A stretch of 64,000 nucleotides of DNA from Ascaris suum (lineage: Eukaryota > Nematoda > Chromadorea > Rhabditida > Ascarididae), in contig CM024191.1 of NCBI GenBank assembly GCA_013433145.1, forward strand, positions 5,162,501 to 5,226,500, in the 5' to 3' direction. A program made the translations under genes and the position numbers. The notes under the pieces are model-generated. The model saw only the letters and a program-made list of their open reading frames with translations, did not search any database and had not been told where the DNA came from. Positions 1 to 48,700 of the stretch are shown here, piece by piece; the first letter of the stretch is position 1; the number at the start of each line of letters is the position of its first letter.

Positions 1-624
1 ATATGTAGTTTTGAGGATCCGCATTGTTTATAAAAAGAAAGAAATCGTTTTTACTTCAGAATTCTTCTTATCATATGAAATCATGTGCTTTTTTTTTTAA
101 AGGATTCTATCATATCATTTCACATAATTAGTGATGAGTAAAAATATTTCAAAAAAAAAAAAAAATCAATTCAGCACACATTTCAAGATGATCAAAGGGG
201 AGATAATTCTATTTCAATGCTTGCAATTTTATAGGGCAATTTTCCCTATTAGACTCTGTTTTTCGTCCATTTGTTATTATTTTTGCTTTTGGTAGAACGC
301 TAAAAAAGAATTGATCTTTCCTCTTTTTTTTTTCAATCTCTCAACGTTCAAGCAAGAATAATAGTCATTATCCGAAAACTTTATGATCCATAAATTGTTG
401 GTCTGGGTTGTCTTATGGACTTAAAAGCAATAAAACGAAAACAGCTCAAGAAGTTTTGTGATTACCCAAAAATTCCCACTTAATTGCTTTCTCTAAAAAA
501 CTTTTCCTCCCAACGTTACAAGCAATTTTATTCTCTCAATTACTGGTTTTTTTTTCGTTTTATACCATCCACTTTAATGTTTATATTTAGTATTATTAGA
601 TTTCTTTATGGGTGCAATTTTTAG
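1..624. other. unc-89 intron sequence, nothing else seen
   Basis: AT-rich sequence with several T runs, ending in the acceptor before the first visible unc-89 exon. I see no open frame with recognisable content, no tRNA and no repeat of note. Confidence 0.6.
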
Positions 625-36385
<35,761 letters not shown>

Positions 36386-39069
36386 AGTCGTTCTATTCGT
36401 CCTACGTTGCTCACCCTTTTACTGAATACGGCTAATATTCACTAATGCAGAGATTTCTACGCAAAATTGCTACCAGCCTTCCTCTTTCTCATTTTAATCT
36501 ACGGAACAGGCCGATGTTTCGCACATTAAACGCACAATTAAAGTGGGATCCCGATCGATTATCGAAAAAGTTCTCAACATCTTGAAACGCAACTCACAGT
36601 CGGTCACCGTTTCCATATATTTGAAGTTTTCGACGAATGCTGTTATACGTACTCGTTTTTCATTCAACGATTCTGTTGAGTTGACGCGAAAATAGCTTTA
36701 GCGACGGATAGTTCTTCGCAAATCGCCCAAAAGGCGTCAGTGATGCAGTTTGCTCGTTTGAAGCCACAATATAGCCGAAGCACCGATTGCGCCTTGTGCT
36801 TTTTTACGCTTATAAAAGTTGGCTCTGTCGTTACTGCATGACAACTTCGGAATATCACATCCCATTATACTCTATATTCTGCGCTCGATTTACATTAATT
36901 CTTACGCTCAAAATATCGAACCGACGCAGTTAACGCTAGTTCCGAAGATGGTTTCGTATGGTCACTTTTCAGCCAGCTAGTCACAAAAGTAAAGCCATTT
37001 ACTTCAGCCACGAACAGAGAACTACAACGGTCATCTTAACTAGGCTGGACATGCGAAACTTATATGATCTAGTGCTCCCAAGCAACATTAAATAACTGGA
37101 CCACACACTGACAATACCTCAGCCTCGGACCCGCTTGATGAGGAGGAGAGGTGGAGACTACAGCAATCTTTGGAATTTTCAGTTCGATGGACAGAACTTT
37201 CAAAAAACCGAAATTTTCTGAAATTCTCCAGGAACATCTCACAAAAGCCTACAATTTTTCGGCATCTTCAGTGGTTTTCTCTAATCAACCAATGCCCTTT
37301 TTTCTACGTCATTCAAACGACAACACTGCTAGCAATTTTACCAGTGATTGACTAGGCGAAAAGAGATCTACGACAGCTCGCCTCTTGACAGCTATGAATT
37401 TCGGTCAAAATTGAGCTGTAGATTTTTTTTTCTTTTCTTGAAGCTGGGGGGAGGGTATCGGAGAGAATGCACAAATGTGAACCCGACCTCTCATAGATTT
37501 GTTTTTAAGTGCGGTTTGTCATAGGGGGCGTGGCAACATCAAGAGGTGAATTGCCTGATGCTCGATTTTTTCCTCCCAGCTCACGACAAGCGAATTCTCG
37601 AAAAAGAATCCAAAGGTACCCGATGGTTTCTACGAATCCCCCAGAAACAAAGCTCGAAGGTTCAAAACATTTGGAAGTGGTGTTGAAAACTTTTGCGTAA
37701 TAGCTCAAACTTCAAAATGTAACTCACTAAGGGTCTGCACAAAGGTTCAGGAAAAATCATCAGCCGGCTTTAAAGACACTACACCAGAATTTTTATCGTT
37801 ATCTTTCCCGCGTCGGAATTGCGATTACTGGATAAGTACACAGACCATATGACACACAGACACCGAAAGGATAGCACAGTTGACAATGCGAAGTGCATTA
37901 TTCAAGTGCTGAAGAACAAGAAACGAGCAAAAGAATTGCCACATGATCACGAAGACACAACAAGACCAATGCAAATATGGTTTTTTCCTCGTGCGATGAT
38001 AATGCACGAAAGATAAGCGCACTGCCTAAATGCAACGTTGAGTTCCAACTGCATAAAGGTTGATGTGGACGATGCATTGCAGTGTTACTACATAACTACA
38101 GCGAAATTCGTACTGGTACTACTGCCACATCATCCGCAATTGTTATTTGTATAAGGTCGCTGTTGAATTTAGCAATAATAGTGGCGAATACTGGATTTAC
38201 ACTTGGAAGTCACTGAAGATATTGAGTAGTTGGCGAACATCACAGTATATAATGTTGTGGCCATTTTCAGTTCAATTTCTGCGAGTTTTTGCGCCAGTAG
38301 GTTTCTTGAGAGCTTTTCAGAAAACACAACGAGTAATGCATATTGAAAGACAAACGCAGACTAAGATGAGCTTGGCACGACCAGGGAGCGCATTCAAGAT
38401 ACATACAGGAACCTACTGGCGCAAAGTAATTTTTAGCGGTTGGTTATATGCTATTACTGAATCAGGCAGATGGAAGAATAAGTCGACTGTAACAGGAACG
38501 TCTGAAAAGTTGGCGAAATCGAAACTGGTGGCATTTGCGCAGATTTGAGTCGAATCCCTATTTAATCTTTCGTTCATTGAAAGTTGTAAAGAATAAACTC
38601 CAGAACAGTCGGCGCATAACGAGTGCATAAACTCTTAACATGCATGAGAGAAAACTGTGCTGTCACGCATAATACTTCTTGATCTTCATTACGGAGATAG
38701 ATAAACATTGGGGAGGGGAGGTGTAGACGATCCTGGGGAAGAATATGCCAAATCCATCATGGCAATAAAACCGAGAGAGCAAAAGCAATGGACGAAGAAA
38801 TGTGCTTTCGCTCATTTTGTTGCAAAACAAATATGTTGTCATCCAGCAACTTTATTAAAATACTCACCAAACTATTCCCTTGAAAGCCTCCGAGAAAAAT
38901 CCAAAGGCAATGTTTCAGGCGAGGAACCTCTTTCACTGACAGGTGGGGAAAGTAAATGTCGATAGCATGTCTGGAAGGACCAGAATGAAGCGTATTAAAT
39001 ATGGTACAACTCTGTGAGAATTGGACTCCTTATTGATGTATAAAGAGGTTTTATATTTATTGATGCCAC
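36386..39069. other. Intergenic region downstream of unc-89
   Basis: This contains the unc-89 3' UTR at its left edge. Beyond that I find no recognisable protein. Frames at 37505-37708, 37819-38016, 38147-38548 and 38708-38965 have no domain I know and no clear splice context. One inverted repeat is listed separately. Confidence 0.5.
38288..38428. repeat. Short palindromic element with about 21-bp inverted arms
   Basis: The arm at 38288-38308 (core TTGCGCCAGTAGGTT) is matched in reverse complement at 38408-38428 with a few mismatches near the outer end, enclosing about 100 bases. The form fits a miniature inverted-repeat element; no transposase and no clear target-site duplication was identified. 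Confidence 0.6.
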
Positions 39070-41100
39070 ATTTAGTTAGGATTCATCGATGAGCGTGAAC
39101 TGAACTTCCACAACTTTGGCATCGACCACATCGCCACTTAAGTCAAACAGATTAACATGAGCCAAAAGAAGTATGCAAAATGTAATAAGTCGGACAAAAA
39201 CCTTTTTCCCATCATACAACGTTCCAAAGCTCGTGAAATTTTTTTGTAAGGCGATTGCATTCAAAGACAGACGAGTCATGATGCTCTTGCGCAGATTAAC
39301 TAATTTAATTTCGACAACCTTTTGAGCTGAACAGCATTTTGCGCTCGCCAGTTGAACACGCTACCGCATAACACTGTCGGCTAATAAATTTCTCTCGTTC
39401 CTCTCTTTTATTAAAGACAAATCGAACTGCTATGCTCTGCGGTGAGAACATGACAATTTGTCGCAAGCATCAGCGGGATCGGTTAGCGAACTGTCGGTAC
39501 AAATACAGCATTGGAAATTTAGCGCAGTGGGTATAAACGGCATTCGCCAGCGCAACGCAACAAAGTTTTGCATTCTCCAGTACCCATGAGGAATTAGCTG
39601 TTATGCGTTGACCATTCCGGATAGAGTCGGCAAGAACAAATATCGTCTCCGAGTTGTAACACTTGGCCGTATTACGAAATGTGCTGATTGATACAGCAAG
39701 GTGGAAAATCCAAATGTTTCAAAAGGTTTATGCTTGGGAGAGGAGAGGGAAAGGTATGGTTTATTTTTACAATGAGCAGCATTTTTTGTCGGCCACTTGA
39801 ACTCACTACCGCATAACAGTGCAGGCTGATGAGTTTCTCTCGTTTCTCTGCCTTACTAACAAACCGAACAGCTATCCTTCGCGTTGAAAGCACTGTAGTT
39901 TATCATAAGACTTTGGCGTGGTTCTCAGTTGTTGTGAGACAGATAACGATTGGGACATAAAATGGAGGAGTCCTAGACCGCGAATGTCATCGTCACACGA
40001 AATCAGTTGTAGAATCTTGAGTATTTATGAGGAATTATTAGATGGCGAACATTCTTGCAGCCACAGAACGTTTATAAATGTTGCGAAATCTTTTTATACA
40101 ACAACTGCATTCATTTACAGACGAGCTACAGATCGCCTGCACCGATTTGCAAGTTACTTTCGACAACTTTTTGTGTTGAACAGCATTTTGCAGTGGTCAG
40201 CTGAATCCACTACTGCGTAACACCGTATGATGATAGATTTCTGTGTTTCTGTGCCGTGTTAAAGAGGAAGCGACCAGCTCTCCGTTGACGGAGTACCAGG
40301 CGTGCTCTCAGACTCTCTGGACAATTCATGGAGCACCTGTTCGACTGATTTAAGTTTTCGGCAACCAGCCGAAATTGCCAGTTCAACGCACCAAGTCCCG
40401 CGCGACTTCGATTACTTAAGGTGGATGGAGGAATGTTGTATCACTTAGATGAGAACATCACTTTCAAAAAGTTTCAGTTTATGCGTGGGAAGGCGGAGGG
40501 TTTGATTTATTTTCACAAAGACAGCATTTCGCCATTGGGGCAGCGCTGTGTTCACCTCCTTCCATATAGGAGATCATCGTGAATGGGATCATTAAATTCC
40601 ACTCTCGAAAAACTTTCCACGCTGAACAGCATTTTCCATCGAACATTTGAACCCGTTACCGCGTAACACTGTAGGCTCATAGATTTCGGTCGTTTCTCTG
40701 CCTTCTGTAAGACAAATCGAACAGCTATCATCTGCATTGAGAACATGCTATTTACGGCGGGCAACCAACCTTCATTGAAAGGTGTTGGGACGGTTTAGCA
40801 CTGAAGCATAAACAGGAAGTGATTAGATCGCGATTGCCATCGTCATAGGACATGAGTTCCTCCAGAACCTTGAGTGTTCGCGGGGAATCGCTCGCAGGTT
40901 TGAATTTGTGCGTTCTTTCTGCGTTGACTGTTCCGGCAGAAGCAACAAAGACAATTGCCGTCTCCAAATCGCAACAACAGGCCATGTTACGAAATGCAAT
41001 GATGGATGTAAGAATGTTGTTTATCCTGAAGGAGAATTCTTCTATAAATTTCAAGAGTTTTATGCCTAGAAGATTGGAGGGTAGGGTGTTGTTATTATTG
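39070..41100. repeat. Diverged tandem repeat block, period about 850 bp
   Basis: Related segments recur about 848-852 bases apart: 39219 with 40067, 39331 with 40180, 39777 with 40625, 39973 with 40825. The segments starting near 39331, 39777, 40180 and 40625 also resemble one another (ACAGCATTTT followed by TACCGCATAACA-like words), so the unit is an older duplication of about 400-450 bp. On the minus strand two copies (39672-39893 and 40552-40764) keep the peptide pattern IAVRFV, KAEKR, SL-CYAV and KML in frame across a codon indel, while the copy near 39331 is frameshifted. It may be a decayed multi-copy coding unit or a transposon relic. No family recognised. Confidence 0.6.
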
Positions 41101-43359
41101 CTTCCTAGCATTGGCGTAGCAATTATGTAATAGTGCATTTGCATATTATATGCACACAACGCCTTAAACTAGCTTTTATTGTATATTGGCATCTGACGTT
41201 TCAGCGTTAATTTCAAACAAAGAAATATTATCATAATAATATTTCTTTGTTAACATCTTACACTGAACCTTGAATGTTATTCACTTTAGTCGATAGGTTC
41301 AACACTAGCATAGAGCATATGAATATTGCTCTACCCGCGACGCTATCGTTCACTCGGTGACCTCAACATCGATACTCACGTTTATCGATTACTAATCACT
41401 GTTACTATTGCCTTCGTTTATTAATCGTTGCCTTATTTCTTGCAAATACGAATTTTTACCTTGGAATTTTTCGATGTACTTTGTCTCCCAACTGTAGTTT
41501 GAATATACTCCAGTTGTAAAGTTCAATATATAGTACAATATACTTAAAATTTAAATATTCTTGTTTATTACCTGCTTCCACGGTTTGTATAGTTCTTCAC
41601 TGTTACATTTTGATATAGCTCTCTGCACGATTCCCCGCTTATTTTATGTCACATATTTACAAAAACCTTTAATTTCCTCTGTTTAAATTTAACGACAATT
41701 TTCATGATTACTACCAACATCTATTTTACAAAAATTTCTAATTTTATTTCATTTCAAGTTTCTTTTGTTAATGATATTTCAATACATCGAATTCGATTCA
41801 CACAATTTAACACTACATTTTATATAGGCTTTTGACGGTAATTATTTTTACGCAGACCAATACTTATTAAAATTGTGTTTTGTATAATAATCTAGCTTGT
41901 AGGGTACTTATTTCTTAACAACTAGATAGCTTTATATACGTAAAAGTTCGTTTGCCGTACTCAATTTATTAATCGTTAGTTTCATGCATCTTTAGCCCAC
42001 ATTTACCCTTTAATGCTTTGTTATTGCTCTTAGCACGTACCTTTCTTTCTAGGGTCATGGGCTAAAACTTTACTTGTAGAACTAGTTGATGGAGATTGGT
42101 GCTAAAAGAGGCGCACGTTCCACCTCCGAAACGGCTATTTTCGAAAAAAGGAAGAAAGCGGAGCTTGGCGATGAGGTAGGTGCTACAGCTTGTAGTTTTT
42201 GTATGCAATATGCATTTCTAATATACATTTCAACTCCATTTCAACTCTTTTCTTTTCTCTTTCTTTTTCTCTACGCGCAATTAGGTTGTCTACGAAATTT
42301 CTTATACTAACAGGATTATGCGCATCGTTCTGACGATTTCCCGCACATAATCCAAGCGCGCATGTCAACGGATAACGGCCGAAACGTGGCCATTTTTTAT
42401 TCTAATAGGTAATTTATCTACGTCTTAGTCCTGCATTTCTAACATCTAGCCTTCTGATAGTGGCCTATTGCCTCTATGTTTGCACTCGTGAAATGTTTTT
42501 TTCCAACATATATTTCTTTAATTTTGTTTCTCTCACACTTGCATTTTCCAATTGGTTTCTACACAAGTTTTATGTATATGTATATAACGGTCTCTTCATT
42601 ATTATATATTTATTCAACTATTCGTGCAAACCTATTTAATTACTGGTTTACCAGCTCACCTACTACTATATTTTAATAACCTTTTGGGTAGACTTTATTT
42701 ATTTATATACCTTTATTTAATTAAGTACAACAACTACAAATATTGTTAGGCACACGTTCATTTGTCTCCTGATTAAAGATAATTCGGCGACTTTTAAGGT
42801 CTACCTATTCTTTTGTTTTTCAAGATTATAATACCTCATTAAACACTCATATATTTGTTTTCACCGTTATAAAATGTTTAAATATTTTACGAAACTTTTT
42901 TTGCGCCTCTTATACTTTGTTCTTTTTTCATTTATAAAACATCAGAAGTTATTTTCACAGTGACACCATTGTGCCGCTTATAAGGAGTGCATAGACTGTT
43001 AGCCATGCGGGAAAACTGGTCTATCTTACTCTGAATACTTTGAACAGTGTAATATCATCGATTTCATCGCTCTCTCCATCTATAAAGAAAGGGTGGCAAC
43101 GACGAGCAGACGTTGGACACAATTAGGAATGAAAGCGTAGGATACACCAGTCAAACGTAAAAAGTGCATTAGCCGTTTTGAGGGCTGTTTATATAGCCAT
43201 CAGTACGTCATAGGTATTTTGCATTACCATCGGAAGCTGGAGCGATTCATCGACGAAGACGAATATTTCGCTTTTAAGGCTGGAGTGATTCTGCAGTATA
43301 AATTTTATTTTACGGGAAAATAGTTTTTGCAGAGATTAAACTATTTTTCTTCTTTCTCT
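41101..43359. other. AT-rich intergenic region
   Basis: Strongly AT-rich and T-rich on the plus strand, with one perfect hairpin (41216-41251). Only short frames of low-complexity composition are open. The segment 42978-43018 resembles 38615-38657, which suggests a dispersed repeat. No gene recognised. Confidence 0.5.
41216..41251. repeat. Perfect 16-bp hairpin
   Basis: AACAAAGAAATATTAT (41216-41231) is exactly reverse-complemented at 41236-41251 around a CATA loop. It sits at the boundary between the tandem repeat block and the AT-rich region, so it may mark the end of an element. Confidence 0.75.
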
Positions 43360-43523
43360 TCGCTTACGCGACACCATCGATGTAGCTGGCAACTCTTTCA
43401 TCTGTCGCGATTTTGTGCCCTCCGCATCCATATAACTCCATATAGATGCCACAGTGGGTCTCCCCACCTTGTTGGCGGTCTGCCGCGTGGTCAGTTTACG
43501 TCTCTTGGTTACCATTCAATAAT

Positions 43524-43898
43524 TCACTTAGTCCATCTATTGTCATTTAACCTGGCTATGTAACTAGCCCACCTTAGCTTCCTTTTATACATTTCTTCCA
43601 CGATATCCTTCACACTGGGTCTTGAGCGCAACTCTCCATTTGTGATGTGTTGCATTTTGTTGATACCTTCCATTCGCCTTTGCACTACTCCCTGAGTTGT
43701 TGCTAATTTGTTTTCTTCAGCGGGTGTGGTGTTCCGCGTTTCGCATCCATAGAGAAGAGTAGGGAGGACCGTGGAATTAAAGAGTTCCGCTTTTACCGAC
43801 ATTGTAATTTTTGTGTCGTAAAGGATACCCTTGAGCTCGCTGAAGGCTAGCCACACCGCTCTTTTTCTTTTGCTTAGCTCTTTCATGACCCAAATCAT
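43524..43898 (-). pseudogene. LINE C-terminal region
   Basis: This encodes ELSKRKRAVWLAFSELK, then FNSTVLPTLLYGCETRNT, then KRKLRWASYIARLNDNRWTK. The words follow the conserved C-terminal half of nematode RTE polyproteins (the ST-VLP-L-YG-ET and RW-GHI-R--D-RWT pattern). It is out of frame with the RT core at 44051 and is followed by stops at and below 43526 in a region that still resembles the family's last 40 residues. Confidence 0.82.
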
Positions 43899-44050
43899 TG
43901 TTCACTTGCACAGTTTGCCTCAGAATATATACTGTTCCACGAGTTGGATGTTCTCACTGTCTGGCTTCATGGGAAACTGAGGACAGAATGCATTCATCAC
44001 CCACTTCGCTTTGCCGTTGTGAATGCTGAACCCAAATTTTTTGACATTTT

Positions 44051-44569
44051 TTAAAGCTCGTTCAGTGAATATTGCAAGGTTTTTTGGGTCATTGACAACG
44101 ATACCACGTCGTCCGCAAAGAGAAGCATCTGGAGTTCTTCGCTGTTTACACTGAATTCATCTGCAGCCTCCATCTTTCTCAAGACTTCTTCAAGAGTTAA
44201 TAAGGTTTTCGGGGAGCAAATGTCTCCGTGTTTTACGCCTCTTCCGGCTTTTATTTTTGTTGGTGTTTCAAAGAGAGTGATTTCGCTGTGCGAATCGGAT
44301 AGTGAATCTTCAATGATGCGAACATACACTGGTTCCACGCCCTGATCGGAGAGGCCATGGAGTACTGCATTGTGCTCCGCTGAGTCGAACGCCTTCTTGA
44401 AGTCTACAGACAGTGGACAAAGCGGCACCCTGTATTCTCTGCATCTTTCTATTAGCTGTGTTAGGGCGAATATGTGGTCAGTTGTCGAAAACCATTTTCG
44501 AAAGTCTGCCTGTTCTCGTCTTGTGTTTTGTTCAACGGTTGATTCTATTCTGTTACAGGTAACCCGCAT
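44051..44569 (-). pseudogene. LINE reverse transcriptase core
   Basis: This open segment of about 172 residues carries the RT palm motifs: PLSVDFKKAFDS (motif A with catalytic Asp), RGVKHGDICSPK (motif B) and LLFADDVV (motif C, FADD). It belongs to the RTE clade by its overall wording. It is part of a truncated, frame-broken element, so the intact palm is a relic only. The upstream frame holds a stop shortly before the fingers region. Confidence 0.85.
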
Positions 44570-45110
44570 GAAGAGTTTGTAGACATGTGATAGTAGGCGT
44601 ATGGACAGAGACTGCGAATGTCTTCATGGTTCCATTTTTGGGTGTCAACACTGTTCGTGACCTTTTCTATTCCGTCTTAATTTTCCCTGATTTAAGATGG
44701 AAGAAAACCGAGTATTCAACGCTTTTGCAAGCGTGTCTCCACCAGCGCGGATTTCTTTCGTGCGATTCGGTCAGTGCCTATGGCCTTCTTTTGCTTCATG
44801 ACACCTATCGCTATTCCTATTTCTCTGAGTGCTATCTCCAGTGCAGACGAGGCCAATGTCAGATTAGGGACTTTACCGGAATAATCAACGAGGATAATTG
44901 TTCGAAGAACGGTTTGCATATTTCTTCCATTCGTTTTCAATCGGTTGTTCTTTCTCCTTTTTCATCATCGAAAGCAGTAGGGATTTCCTGATGCAACTGC
45001 ACCTCTTTCCATACTTTCTTCAAGCTGATCTTCTCCTCTGTTGCTTTCCGTGATTCCTTTTTCCTGAAGCCTTCGTAATATTCTATCATCTTCTTTCTTA
45101 ATAACTAGCG

Positions 45111-45779
45111 CGTGTTACACTTGTTCACGCGTCACATTTTTCCGCATCTTACGCGAAGTATTTTGCAAAAAACCGGATCAAAATTCGTCCATAGGGGGTT
45201 GAGATATGACATAGGAGAAATCAGGGACGCGCACAACAACGCATGCGCCGCTGCGTCACGCCCGCGCATCTTTCCTCACAGACCACATCGCTTACTAATC
45301 ACAGAAAGGCAGTAGGCCAAGTAATACACAACAGACTCGCGCCTTCGGCGCGATAACGTGAAGCAAAGGGTAAAATAGCTTATCGCCTTCTGTATTAAAC
45401 TGATTCCTGTAACATTTCCAAACGTTCATAAGAAAGCGAACATCGGTCGAAGGATTGATGCACATGGGGGCGGGGGGGGGGGGTGCCACCGCCCCCTTGA
45501 ACCCCATGCCTTCTTCCGCGTACAGTTGGTGTTATGGGAAGAGAGTGAAATTGTTTCTGTGACTCCCTCACATTTGTTCTATTTAGTCGTGCAATGCTAT
45601 ATCCGAAAATTGCCGAAAAACTGGCCCCCACACGTTATCGATCCTTCCAAAGGATTTTCCTGGCGCGTCCAATGGCACAACATTTTTCGGAAAAATTTTC
45701 ACATTCGGGATTTTTTTCGTCACTTGCCATATAGCCGACAACATGCGCCACATGATTGCACACGTAATGCAAAAATGTG
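45111..45779. other. Spacer with GC-rich hairpins between LINE and satellite
   Basis: No gene recognised. It contains a 7-bp hairpin TCGCGCC-TTC-GGCGCGA (45337-45353) and a poly-G stretch in which GGGGGCGG (45466-45473) is complemented by CCGCCCCC (45489-45496). Local GC is well above the surroundings. Confidence 0.5.
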
Positions 45780-48700
45780 AAGGTAGATCAAAGTATTAAA
45801 GCAGATCAAAATGTGAAGGTAGGACAAAGTGTCAAAGCAGACGAAAATGTGAAGGTACATTAAAGTAGGTCAAAATATGAAGGCAGATCAAATTATCAAA
45901 TCAGATAGGAATGTGATGGTAGTTCAAAGTTTCGAAGTAGATCAAAGTATGAAGGTAGATCAAAGTAGCAAAGTAGATCAGAATGTGAAGATAGATCAAA
46001 GTATCAAAGTAAATCAGAATGTGAAGGTAGATCAGAATATCAAAGTAGATCAAAATGCAAAGATAGATCAAAGTATCAAATTCGATGAAATATGAAGGTA
46101 GATCAATGTATGAAAGCAGATCAAAATGTGAAGTTGGACCAATGTAGGTCAAAATATGAAGGCGGGTCAAATTATCGAAGTAGATCAAAATGTGAAGGTA
46201 GATGAGAATAGATCAAAATGTGAAGGCAGAACAAGGTATCAAAGTAGATCAGAAGGTGAAGGCACATCAAAGTAGGTCAAGATATAAAGGCAGGTCGAAC
46301 ATCAAAGTAAATCAGAATGTGATCATAGTTCAAAGTTTCAGAGTAGATCAAAATATTAAGGTAGATGAAAATCGACCAAAATTTAAAGACAGATCAAAGT
46401 GTCAAAGTAGATCAGAATGTGAAGTAGATCAACGTATCAGAGTAGGTCGAAATATGAAGGTAGATCAAATTAGGTCAAAATATGAATGTAGATCAAAGTA
46501 TCAAAGTACATCAGAATGTGAAGTTCGAAGTAGTCAAGATATGAAGGCAGATCAAAGTATCAAAATAGATAGGAATGTGATGAGTTCAAGTTTCGAAGTA
46601 GATCAAAGTATGAAGGCGAACCAAATCATCAAATCGATGAAAATATGAAGGAAAATGAAACTATCGGAGCAGATTAGAATACGAAAATAGAACAAAGTAT
46701 ATCAAAATGAAAGTAGATCGAAGTAGATCAAGTTGTCGAAGTAGATCAAAATGTGAAGGCAGATCAAATATCAAATTCATGAAAACGTGAAGGTAGATCA
46801 AAGCAGATCGAAATATGACGGTAGATAAAGCAGATAAATGTGAAGGTAAAGCAAAGTAAGTCGACATATGAAGGCGGATCAGAGTACCAAAGTAGATCAG
46901 AATGTGATTGTAGACCGAATTAGATCAAAACATGAAGGTAGACGAAAATCGACCAAAATTGAAGACAGATCAAAGGTATCAAAGTAAATCAGAATGTGAA
47001 GGTAGTCAAATATCAAAGTAGATCAAAATGCAAAGATAGATCAAAGTATCAAAGATGAAATATGAAGGTAATCAATGTATGAATGCAGATCAAAATGTGA
47101 AGGTAGACCAAAGTAGGTCAAAATATGAAGGCGGGTCAAATTATCAAAGTAGATCAAAATGTGAAGGTAGATGAGAATAGATCAAAATGTGAAGGCAGAA
47201 CAAGGTATCAAAGTAGATCAGAAGGTGAAGGCACATCAAAGTAGGTCAAGATATAAAGGCAGGTCAAACATCAAAGTAAATCAGAATGTGATCATAGTTC
47301 AAAGTTTCAGAGTAGATCAAAATATTAAGGTAGATGAAAATCGACCAAAATTTGAAGACAGATCAAAGTGTCAAAGTAGATCAGAATGTGAAGTTAGATC
47401 AACGTATCAGAGTAGGTCGAAATATGAAGGTAGATCAAATTAGGTCAAAATATGAATGTAGATCAAAGTATCAAAGTACATCAGAATGTGAAGGTTCGAA
47501 GTAGGTCAAGATATGAAGGCAGATCAAAGTATCAAAATAGATAGGAATGTGATGGTAGTTCAAAGTTTCGAAGTAGATCAAAGTATGAAGGCGAGCCAAA
47601 TCATCAAATCGGATGAAAATATGAAGGAAAATGAAACTATCGGAGCAGATTAGAATACGAAAATAGAACAAAGTATATCAAAATGTGAAGGTAGATCGAA
47701 GTAGATCAAATTGTCGAAGTAGATCAAAATGTGAAGGCAGATCAAAGTATCAAATTCGATCAAAACGTGAAGGTAGATCAAAGCAGATCGAAATTGACGG
47801 TAGATAATCAGATAAAATGTGAAGGTAAAGCAAAGTAAGTCGACAAATGAAGGCGGATCAGAGTACCAAAGTAGATCAGAATGTGATTGTAGACCGAATT
47901 AGATCAAAACATGAAGGTAGACGAAAATCGACCAAAATTGAAGACAGATCAAAGGTATCAAAGTAAATCAGAATGTGAAAGTAGTTCAAAGTATCACAGT
48001 AGATCAGAATGTGAAGGTAGATCAAGGTATCAGAGTAGAAGAAAATATGAAGGTATGTCAGTGTATGAAAGCAGGTCAAAATGTGAAGGTAGACCAAAGT
48101 AGGTCAAAATATGAAGGCGGGTCAAATTATCGAAGTAGATCAAAATGCGAAGGTAGATGAGAATAGATCAAAATGTGAAGGCAGAACAAGGTATCAAAGT
48201 AGATCAGAAGGTGAAGGCACATCAAAGTAGGTCAAGATATAAAGGCAGGTCAAACATCAAAGTAAATCAGAATGTGATCATAGTTCAAAGTTTCAGAGTA
48301 GATCAAAATATTAAGGTAGATGAAAATCGACCAAAATTTAAAGACAGATCAAAGTGTCAAAGTAGATCAGAATGTGAAGTTAGATCAACGTATCAGAGTA
48401 GGTCGAAATATGAAGGTAGATCAAATTAGGTCAAAATATGAATGTAGATCAAAGTATCAAAGTACATCAGAATGTGAAGGTTCGAAGTAGGTCAAGATAT
48501 GAAGGCAGATCAAAGTATCAAAATAGATAGGAATGTGATGGTAGTTCAAGTTTCGAAGTAGATCAAAGTATGAAGGCGAACCAAATCATCAAATCGGATG
48601 AAAATATGAAGGAAAATGAAACTATCGGAGCAGATTAGAATACGAAAATAGAACAAAGTATATCAAAATGTGAAGGTAGATCGAAGTAGATCAAAGTCGA

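Larger units (their letters stand above)
43360..45110 (-). mobile_element. 5'-truncated RTE-type LINE remnant
   Basis: Reading right to left on the minus strand, the fragment shows the pre-RT region (about 45110-44960, EYYEGFRKKESRKATEEK), the fingers segment (KAIGTDRI type, 44940-44716), the RT core (44569-44051), and the C-terminal Trp-rich region typical of nematode RTE elements (43898 down to about 43370, ending in an RGRPPTRWGD-type motif). No apurinic endonuclease domain lies upstream, so the copy is 5'-truncated. In-frame stops occur near 44952, in 43899-43960 and repeatedly below 43526, and the frame shifts near 43940. It is not functional. Confidence 0.85.

Noticed and set aside
42333..42386. 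CTGACGA ... CGAAAC words suggesting a hammerhead ribozyme
   Set aside because: The bases after CTGACGA and before CGAAAC do not pair into a convincing stem II, and no stem I could be drawn.
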